Shown piece after piece: positions 59,020 to 64,000 of a DNA stretch of 64,000 bases. The notes below the pieces were generated by a model. It made no database searches, was not told the origin of the DNA, and saw nothing but the letters and a program-made list of their open reading frames with translations. Positions within the stretch are counted from its first letter, which is position 1. The number at the start of each line of letters is the position of its first letter. The position numbers were made by a program, and so were the translations under genes. Source of the DNA: Saliphagus infecundisoli (GTDB lineage: Archaea > Halobacteriota > Halobacteria > Halobacteriales > Natrialbaceae); the NCBI RefSeq assembly GCF_020177375.1, contig NZ_JAIWHV010000004.1, positions 118,217 to 182,216 of the forward strand. Direction: 5' to 3'.

Positions 59020-60249
59020 ATGTCGAGGATCGACCGACGGCGGTTCCTCCGGGCGATGGCCGCGGCCGCCGGCACGGCGACGGCTCCGGCCGGGGCGGCA
59101 GCCGGGGCTCGAGAGGGATGGGAGTGGACCGACGGCGGCTCCCGGTTCGGCACGGTCAACGGCGCGGTCGCCGTCGGGAACGGGGCGGTCCTCGCCGGCA
59201 CCGTCGCGGCCGAGGGCGAGCCCAGCGCCGGCTTCGCCGCCCGGCTGGCGGCCGGCGGCGAGGTCGTCTGGCGCCGCCGATACGTCTCCGACGATCAACG
59301 GGAAGCCCTTGAGGCGGACGTGCTGGGCCCGATCCCACAGGACGGGATCTCGGCGGTCCTCCCGGCGCCCGACGGCGACGGGGCGCTTCTGGTGGGGTGG
59401 ACCTACCACGACAGCGTGGCCGTCTACGTCGGACGGCTGGTCCGGATCGCTTCCGACGGGCGAGTGAGCTGGGAGCGCTCGGCCGGGGAGTTCTCGCCCC
59501 ACCTGGCCTACGGCTACCTCGCCGGCGGGGTCGCGACCGAGGAGGGCTACCTCCTCTGTGGGATGGGGTCCCCGGGGATCATGCTGGGGGGCGCCGGCTG
59601 GCTCGTCTCGCTCGACGCCGGGGGCCGGGTCCGCTGGCAGCGCCTCTACCCCGCGACCGACCGCGACGTAGAGCGGACGAGTCTCCGGGACGTTTTCCGT
59701 GGAGCCGTGGCCGTCGACGGCGGGTACGTCGTCGGGGGCCACTACGACCCCCGCGAGGTGGGGGACCCACGGGGGTGGCTCCTCGGAATCGATCCCGCGG
59801 GCGGCGTGCGCTGGGAGGACCGCTTCGACGGCGAACCGACCCAGGTCCACGCGCTCGCGACCAGCGACGCCGCGGGGTACGACCTGCTCGCCGTCGGCAC
59901 GGTCGCCTCCGAGGTCGACCCGGGCGACCGCCAGTTCTCCCGGCCACACCGACCAGGGGTCGGGGGCGACGGGTTCGTCGCGGCTTCCACTGCGGGCGGC
60001 GACCGGGTCTGGCGCGAACGCCTGCCGGGAACCCCCCTCCTCGCGGCGGGTCACGGCCCCGAGGGAGTCCTCGCCGGCGGCGTCCGGCGGGGGAGCGGGT
60101 GGGTCGGGACCGTCGGCCGGACCGTCGTCGACTCCGGCGGGCCGGGACTGGTCACCGCCCTCGCTGATGCCGGCAGCGGGCGCGTGCTCGCGGCCGGTCG
60201 CCGGCGCCGAGCGGTCCGGACCGACGCGTGGGCCAGAGCGGTTCCATAA
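59020..60249 (+). CDS. Tat-exported beta-propeller-like protein
   Basis: A 409-residue exported protein. A Tat signal, 'RIDRRRFLRAMAAAAG', is followed by an Ala-rich hydrophobic stretch and no lipobox Cys. The mature part consists of repeated 40-50-residue blade-like units with Gly and aromatic residues ('GAVLAGTVAAEGEPSAGFAARL', 'GALLVGWTYHDSVAVYVGRLVRI', 'GYLLCGMGSPGIMLGGAGWLVSL', 'GYVVGGHYDPREVGDPRGWLLGI'). This is how haloarchaeal PQQ- or WD40-like beta-propellers look. No enzymatic residues were recognised. The ATG at 59020 was chosen because it begins the Tat signal. Its stop is two bases from the convergent UspA gene. Confidence 0.82.
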   Translation: MSRIDRRRFLRAMAAAAGTATAPAGAAAGAREGWEWTDGGSRFGTVNGAVAVGNGAVLAGTVAAEGEPSAGFAARLAAGGEVVWRRRYVSDDQREALEADVLGPIPQDGISAVLPAPDGDGALLVGWTYHDSVAVYVGRLVRIASDGRVSWERSAGEFSPHLAYGYLAGGVATEEGYLLCGMGSPGIMLGGAGWLVSLDAGGRVRWQRLYPATDRDVERTSLRDVFRGAVAVDGGYVVGGHYDPREVGDPRGWLLGIDPAGGVRWEDRFDGEPTQVHALATSDAAGYDLLAVGTVASEVDPGDRQFSRPHRPGVGGDGFVAASTAGGDRVWRERLPGTPLLAAGHGPEGVLAGGVRRGSGWVGTVGRTVVDSGGPGLVTALADAGSGRVLAAGRRRRAVRTDAWARAVP

Positions 60250-60250
60250 C

Positions 60251-60673
60251 CTACTTCACGACCGTCACGGGGGCCGACGACCGGCGGACGACGAGTTCGG
60301 CGACGCTACCCAGCAGGAGCCGTGCCGCGCCGTCCCGGCCGTGGCTGCCCATCACGACGTGGTCGACGACCTCGCGCTCGACGTACTCGACGATCTCCCG
60401 CCAGGGGGAGCCGGTCACGACCTCGGTCTCGATCGTCGCGTCCGGGGCGTCGAGGCCCGCCGTCGCGGCCTCGAACAGCCGTTCTGCCCGGTCGCGGTCG
60501 CGTTCGCCGCTGGCACCCCCGCCCGGTCCCTCGAGGAGCCCCGACTCCTCCTCGGTGGGGTCCGCGACGTACAACAGCGTGATCCTCGCCTCGGGGAACA
60601 GGTCGGTCGCGCGCTCGAGGGCTTCCGTCGACTGGGGCGAGCCGTCGATCGGCACCAACACGTGTTCTGGCAT
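60251..60673 (-). CDS. Universal stress protein (UspA) family
   Basis: A 140-residue UspA. The N-terminal strand 'HVLVPIDGSPQSTEALERATDLF' and the ATP-loop 'VMGSHGRDGAARLLLGSVAELVVRRSSAPVTVV' (G-x2-G-x9-G-S) are classic. A mobile-looking acidic loop follows residue 40. The frame is open upstream through a Pro/Gly-rich stretch, but the ATG at 60673 begins the conserved fold. It is convergent with the beta-propeller gene and divergent from the MATE gene. Confidence 0.9.
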   Translation of the reverse strand: MPEHVLVPIDGSPQSTEALERATDLFPEARITLLYVADPTEEESGLLEGPGGGASGERDRDRAERLFEAATAGLDAPDATIETEVVTGSPWREIVEYVEREVVDHVVMGSHGRDGAARLLLGSVAELVVRRSSAPVTVVK

Positions 60674-60754
60674 GCGGGGTGGTTGGGCGGTCCGTCGGAT
60701 AATGCTACCCCCTGGCTCGTCCCGTGGGTCGGCCGCCACTCGTCGTTCTCGGCG

Positions 60755-60830
60755 GATCGGATGGGCCGGGCGGACCGGGCCGACTGGTCCGATCGGGCCG
60801 ACCGGAGCGGTTCCCGCCGGTCGGGCGTCG
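60755..60830. repeat. Short GC-rich tandem-like repeat before the MATE gene
   Basis: A run of related 9-base units around GGGCCGACC / GGTCCGATC fills about 75 bases between the UspA and MATE genes. On the minus strand it is in frame with the UspA gene and would read as Gly-Pro-Val/Ile triplets, but no start or conserved sequence supports translation. It is likely a slippage product. Confidence 0.4.
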
Positions 60831-60892
60831 GACACGGACGCCCGTGTCGATCGTTTGCTGACCGGAAGCGGTCGCGACTGCCGGCTTTCGAG

Positions 60893-60903
60893 GGTCTTTT
60901 TGC
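60893..60903 (+). promoter_or_regulatory. T-rich promoter element for the MATE gene
   Basis: GGTCTTTTTGC is centred about 33 bases before the GTG at 60931. It is T-rich and weaker than other TATA-like boxes here. Confidence 0.4.
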
Positions 60904-60930
60904 TCGCGTTGACAAGCGCGGTCGAACCCA

Positions 60931-62454
60931 GTGGACCGTCCCCCGAACCCCATCAGACTGCTCATCCTCTACATCGGCCTCGGGCTCGCCCGCCTCGGGC
61001 TGATCGGCGGCGAGCGCGCGCGCCGGACCGCCGACCTCGCCTGGCCCCGGATCGTCACCGGGATCGCCCGGATGTCGAAGAACGCCGTCGACGTCGCGAT
61101 GGTCGGGATCGCCGTCGGCCCGGCCGCGATCGCGGGCGTCGGCTTCGCCTCGCCCTTCTGGGGACTGGCCTTCGGCATCGGCGGCGGGATCGCCGGCGGC
61201 ACGATCGCGCTCGTCTCCCAGCGCTACGGCGCCGAGGCCTACGGCGAACTCGGCCAGGCGGTCCGGTCGAGCGCCCTGCTCGTTCTCGTCTTCACGCTGC
61301 CGCTGACCGTCGTCTTCTGGCGCTATCCCACGGAACTGATCTCGCTGATCTCCGACGACGCCGAGGCGATCCGCCTCGGCGCGGACTACCTGCGGGTGGT
61401 CGGCTTCGGGATCCCCTTCGCCGGTCTGAACCTCGTCGGGAGCCGGATCTTCGTCGGCTTGGACGACGCCCGGACGCCGATGATGTTCCGGGGCGGGGGC
61501 GCGGTCGCGAACATCGTGCTCAACGCGACGTTCATCTTCGTCCTCGAGTTCGGCGTCGTCGGCGCCGCGATGGGCACCGTGCTCTCGAACGCCGCCGCCG
61601 CCTCCGCGTTCGCCGTCGCGCTCGTCGCCGGGCGCTTTCCCGGTCTGGGCTCGTTTCCGGTCCGGGTCGATCCCCTCGGGAGCTACCTCCACCTCGCCAC
61701 GCTTCGGGACTTAATCGAGATCGGTCTCCCCGTGATGGCCCGGGGGCTGGTCTGGACGGTCGCCGAGTTTCCGATGCTCGGGATCGTCGACATCTTCGGA
61801 CAGAACACCGTCGCGGCCTACGTCATCGCCCGGCGGATCTGGGGGCTGATGAACGTCCCCGGCTGGGGCTTCGGGCTGGCGGCCTCGAGCCTCGTCGGCC
61901 GGGAACTGGGGGCCAACGACGAGGGGGCCGCCGAGTCCTACGGCCGGGAGATCATGCTGTTTGCCTTTGCCACCTACTTCCTCTCGGCGGTCATCGTCTT
62001 CGCGTTCGCCGAGCCGATCGTCAACGCCTTCGTCGGCGACGCCTCCGACCCCGCCGTCGTCGAGATCGGGATCGGTCTCGTCTACGCCGCCTGCTTCGCG
62101 ATCCCGCTCAAGGGGATCTCCAGTGGCGCCTCCGGCGCTCTCGAGGCCAGCGGCGACACCCAATGGACCTTCTACAGCCAGGCCGCGGGGATGTTCGGCT
62201 GTGCGATTCCCCTGGCCTATCTCGGGGCCGCCGGGCTCTCGATCCCCCCCGCCGTCTCGGTGCCGCTGCTCGGTAGCGTCGCCGTTCCCCTCGGCGGGTT
62301 CTCGATCCCCGCGCTCGGGCTGGTCGGGCTCTATCTGGGCTTCATCTCTGAAACCGCGGTCCCCGCGGCGATCAACTACTGGCGCTTTTCGACCGACAAG
62401 TGGAAGGCGATCAGCCGGGCGTACCGCCCCGACGCGACGCCCAGCGACGACTGA
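60931..62454 (+). CDS. MATE-family multidrug/toxin exporter
   Basis: A 507-residue MATE exporter with twelve membrane helices in two halves. The N-terminal half shows 'VDVAMVGIAVGPAAIAGVGFASPFW' and 'RYGAEAYGELGQAVRSS'; the second half shows 'FPMLGIVDIFGQNTVAAYVIARRIW' and 'LVGRELGANDEGAAESYGREI'. Haloarchaeal members move drugs or toxic compounds by a sodium or proton gradient; the substrate is unknown. The start is a GTG at 60931; no better ATG precedes the first helix. It marks the end of the high-GC region. Confidence 0.88.
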   Translation: MDRPPNPIRLLILYIGLGLARLGLIGGERARRTADLAWPRIVTGIARMSKNAVDVAMVGIAVGPAAIAGVGFASPFWGLAFGIGGGIAGGTIALVSQRYGAEAYGELGQAVRSSALLVLVFTLPLTVVFWRYPTELISLISDDAEAIRLGADYLRVVGFGIPFAGLNLVGSRIFVGLDDARTPMMFRGGGAVANIVLNATFIFVLEFGVVGAAMGTVLSNAAAASAFAVALVAGRFPGLGSFPVRVDPLGSYLHLATLRDLIEIGLPVMARGLVWTVAEFPMLGIVDIFGQNTVAAYVIARRIWGLMNVPGWGFGLAASSLVGRELGANDEGAAESYGREIMLFAFATYFLSAVIVFAFAEPIVNAFVGDASDPAVVEIGIGLVYAACFAIPLKGISSGASGALEASGDTQWTFYSQAAGMFGCAIPLAYLGAAGLSIPPAVSVPLLGSVAVPLGGFSIPALGLVGLYLGFISETAVPAAINYWRFSTDKWKAISRAYRPDATPSDD

Positions 62455-62814
62455 CCTGACTCTGGACAACGGTGAGGAGTCATACAACGGTTCTCATACC
62501 CGCGTTCGCCGCTTCCTCTATGTGCTCACTGCAGGTGCGAACTAATCGCTGGGGTTCTATCAGTTTGAGATGGTGTTTTTGCTACTGTGCAAGATGTAGG
62601 GCGCAAATAGTGCACGAGACTCGGCTTGAGTTACGAAGGCGGAGATCGTTCAGTACAGGGTACGAATGGAGCACGACACCCCCAAGAGTCAATCAGAGCA
62701 AATCGGTCGAGCAGAAAACATGGTGGTATGAATACAGTGGCTATGTAAGAATATTGATTGATAAATTTGGAGAAGGGGTTCGTTACAGGACGAATTCTCG
62801 ATTGCGCATCCAAA
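62455..62814. other. Lower-GC intergenic region after the MATE gene
   Basis: About 360 bases with much lower GC than the upstream window, and no supported gene. A plus-strand frame (62472-62861) has a Cys-rich and Arg-rich translation without family likeness or a credible start. The sharp change in composition directly after the MATE stop suggests a junction with acquired DNA. Confidence 0.5.
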
Positions 62815-63054
62815 TCAGGATCGGGAGCGCTTTTCGAGATGGATCGACTCACCGGCGGTGACGGTGACGACATATCCTTTGTATGGAAACGTGACCGAGA
62901 TTTCACCCGCGGTACACAGTGTGTCAAGCGCGTCCGGATCGACAACGTCAGGTAACGGTCGCAACTCCTCGGGAGTGGTCCCCTCTCGCTCTGCGACGGC
63001 CATCACGACCCCGACGCTCACTGAGTCGCCGAACTCCGTTGGGTCTGTATACAT
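62815..63054 (-). CDS. HalOD1 output-domain protein (79 residues)
   Basis: A small single-domain HalOD1 protein. The domain core is visible: 'DSVSVGVVMAVAEREGTTPEELRPLPDVVDPDALDTLC' then 'ITVTF'-like 'EISVTFPYKGYVVTVTAGESIHL'. HalOD1 is found in haloarchaea at the ends of sensory proteins and as stand-alone small proteins, and is thought to pass on signals; targets are unknown. It follows the 66-residue gene on this strand by three bases, a two-gene operon. The surrounding DNA has lower GC than the rest of the window. Confidence 0.8.
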   Translation of the reverse strand: MYTDPTEFGDSVSVGVVMAVAEREGTTPEELRPLPDVVDPDALDTLCTAGEISVTFPYKGYVVTVTAGESIHLEKRSRS

Positions 63055-63057
63055 CGG

Positions 63058-63258
63058 TTATTCCTTTGTTTGATCAGCGTCTCTGGCCAGTTCGGTGATT
63101 TGTACTTCCCAGTCGTAGGTCGATCCTCGCGTTCGAAACTCCCAGGCACCGCGAACGTCCACCTCCGTCTCGACGGCCTTCTCGACCGCTTCCGCGAGGA
63201 TAGCCTCGAATTCATCGGAACTGGTAATCGTAACATCATCGAGTTGATCACGTGTCAT
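63058..63258 (-). CDS. Small haloarchaeal protein next to HalOD1 (66 residues)
   Basis: A small soluble protein with a helical N terminus ('SDEFEAILAEAVEKAVETEVDV') and a beta end with 'GAWEFRTRGSTYDWEVQITELA'. Similar small proteins next to HalOD1 proteins are known in haloarchaea but unnamed. No catalytic motif. It is the first gene of the two-gene minus-strand operon. Confidence 0.7.
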   Translation of the reverse strand: MTRDQLDDVTITSSDEFEAILAEAVEKAVETEVDVRGAWEFRTRGSTYDWEVQITELARDADQTKE

Positions 63259-63395
63259 GGTGGGTGGGCCACGATCCTTGACCCGAAGGGGAGAGAGTGC
63301 TAAGTCACGACCACATCAGCATGGTTTCACTTCGTGCAGAGCGTTCGGTCCAGTATCCCAAAGAGACGCCATACCCATAGGTGTGCCGTTGTGCA

Positions 63396-63434
63396 TGGTA
63401 CACCATGGTGTTTTCGCGAGGGTGGTGCACCATG
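63396..63434 (+). promoter_or_regulatory. Pair of 12-base direct repeats upstream of the broken opsin-activator gene (possible operator)
   Basis: TGGTACACCATG (63396-63407) and TGGTGCACCATG (63423-63434) differ at one base and lie 27 bases apart, just before a TATA-like stretch. Each is a near-palindrome around GGT..ACC. The spacing of about two and a half helical turns would place them on nearly opposite faces. The arrangement suggests a regulator binding pair; function is inferred. Confidence 0.45.
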
Positions 63435-63439
63435 CCGCC

Positions 63440-63450
63440 CTATTTACTTA
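63440..63450 (+). promoter_or_regulatory. TATA-like box for the opsin-activator remnant
   Basis: CTATTTACTTA is centred about 32 bases before the ATG at 63477. Confidence 0.5.
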
Positions 63451-63476
63451 CCTTGAACTCCATCCTCTCTCAAGGA

Positions 63477-63877
63477 ATGGCAGTCATTGCGCATCTTCGA
63501 ATCCCGGCCGATTCGTTCGAACTCGGCCGGATCCTCGACTTGGAAGCCAGCGGACTGATCGAACTCGAAAACATGGTTCCGATGGGTGAGAAAGCCGTTC
63601 CTTTTTTTCCGTGAGCGACGAGGTTCGGGAATCGTTCGAGCAAAACGTCGAGAATCATCCGTCCGTCGGTCACATCGTCGAAGTGACCCGCCATGACACC
63701 GAGCGGTTGTATTCGCTGGATTGGAACGTCAAGCGTGACGTATTCTTCCAGGGAATTATCGATCTTGAAGGACAACTCCTGAGTGCCACTGGGACGCCCA
63801 ACACGTGGGAGTTCGAAATTCGGTTTCTCACACACGACGCGCTTAGTGTAGCTGCAACCGTTAAGCTGCTAGTTTAA
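63477..63877 (+). pseudogene. Bacterio-opsin activator-type regulator, frameshifted and cut by an IS element
   Basis: The first frame (63477-63614) opens 'MAVIAHLRIPADSFELGRIL' and 'SGLIELENMVPMGEKAVPFF', the N terminus of haloarchaeal bacterio-opsin-activator (HTH_10) regulators. It stops at a TGA after a seven-T run (63602-63608). The continuation lies in another frame from 63611 ('SFEQNVENHPSVGHIVEV', 'YSLDWNVKRDVFFQ', 'TWEFEIRFLTHDAL'); one more T would join them. It then ends within 35 bases of the likely IS end, and the C-terminal helix-turn-helix DNA-binding part is missing. So the gene carries two lesions: a one-base loss in the T run and truncation by the insertion. Confidence 0.72.
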
Positions 63878-64000
63878 GCTCTCTGAGCACCTATCTATCG
63901 GAATGAGCGCGAAGAAACACGTTGTCGAGCTTTCCGACGAAGACCGCAAAACGTTGGACTGGTTCATCTCAACCGGTGAACGAAAGGCCGAGGACAATAC
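63846..64000 (+). mobile_element. Left end of an IS630/Tc1-mariner-like insertion sequence (cut by window edge)
   Basis: The opsin-activator reading frame loses its family likeness after the codons for Asp-Ala-Leu, where a TA dinucleotide (63844-63845) is followed by GTGTAGCTGCAACC. IS630-family elements insert at TA. A transposase-like gene starts 58 bases further in. The left terminal inverted repeat probably begins at 63846; the right end is outside the window, so element size is unknown. Confidence 0.55.
63903..64000 (+). CDS. IS630-family transposase, N-terminal fragment (cut by window edge)
   Basis: Only the first 32 residues are in the window, from the ATG at 63903: 'KKHVVELSDEDRKTLDWFIS' then 'GERKAEDN'. 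This is the usual start of the IS630-type transposases (Lys-x-Tyr/His-Val-Val-Leu-x-x-Glu-x-Glu-Arg followed by a helix and the 'Arg-Lys-Ala' turn that leads into the first helix-turn-helix). The catalytic DDE domain would follow outside the window. The gene lies inside the putative element starting at 63846. Confidence 0.6.
   Translation, partial: MSAKKHVVELSDEDRKTLDWFISTGERKAEDN

Noticed and set aside
60674..60835. N-terminal extension of the second UspA with Gly-Pro repeats
   Set aside because: UspA fold starts at the ATG at 60673; the repeats look like non-coding slippage.
62472..62861. 129-residue plus-strand frame after the MATE gene
   Set aside because: Composition is not coding-like, translation has no recognisable domain, and it overlaps the HalOD1 gene.

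Overview
The window looks like chromosome of a halophilic archaeon (class Halobacteria). GC is high through almost all of it, and the predicted proteins are strongly acidic. Many genes have a TATA-like box about 25-30 bases before an ATG with little or no leader, the leaderless pattern usual in haloarchaea. Marker families agree: a three-OB-fold RPA operon, RdfA with an archaea-specific SMC-related protein, the crtD-lyeJ-cruF/crtB bacterioruberin genes, archaeal GHMP-type shikimate kinase, TrmB, HalOD1 and bacterio-opsin-activator domains. The genus cannot be settled from this window alone.

Layout. 1-2.0 kb: a cut HD hydrolase, the archaeal riboflavin reductase ArfC and two small membrane proteins. 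2.0-9.1 kb: ssDNA-binding and helicase block (rpa, rpap, rpe-type phosphoesterase, a small protein, Lhr helicase). 9.2-10.2 kb: an aldo/keto reductase. 10.2-21.1 kb: cell-surface glycan block with four glycosyltransferases, three alkaline-phosphatase-superfamily ('sulfatase-like') proteins and two flippase-like membrane proteins, ending in an epimerase remnant. 21.8-24.9 kb: the cell-shape gene rdfA, its SMC-related partner and a universal stress protein. 25.0-33.0 kb: a sugar or hydroxy-acid catabolic block (ThuA, TIM-barrel isomerase/epimerase, ThDP enzyme, two enolase-superfamily enzymes, a LarA-like protein, an atypical SDR). 33.4-39.0 kb: two polysaccharide deacetylase-type proteins around a phosphodiesterase and a TrmB regulator. 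39.0-43.2 kb: C50 carotenoid synthesis. 43.3-45.4 kb: a tandem lipoprotein pair. 45.4-55.6 kb: housekeeping and small conserved haloarchaeal genes (TIGR00300 enzyme, FAD oxidoreductase, msrB, YwbE-like, YihY-like, CDC48-type AAA ATPase, FAH-family enzyme, aroK-chorismate mutase). 55.7-58.3 kb: an ABC exporter operon. 58.3-62.5 kb: Tat-exported proteins, a UspA and a MATE exporter. 62.5-64.0 kb: a lower-GC end with HalOD1, a broken opsin-activator gene and the left end of an IS630-like element.

How genes work together. The RPA operon makes an ssDNA-binding protein and its partner, next to a repair-type helicase. The glycan block has the parts to build lipid-linked sugars (GT4, GT2 with membrane anchor, ArnT/PMT-like transferase) and to add groups through alkaline-phosphatase-fold enzymes. 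The carotenoid genes cover phytoene synthesis (crtB) and conversion of lycopene to bacterioruberin (lyeJ, crtD, cruF). The 25-33 kb block has dehydratase-, racemase-, dehydrogenase- and ThDP-type enzymes and is the best candidate for an uncharacterised catabolic pathway. No rRNA gene, intact tRNA gene or CRISPR array was seen.
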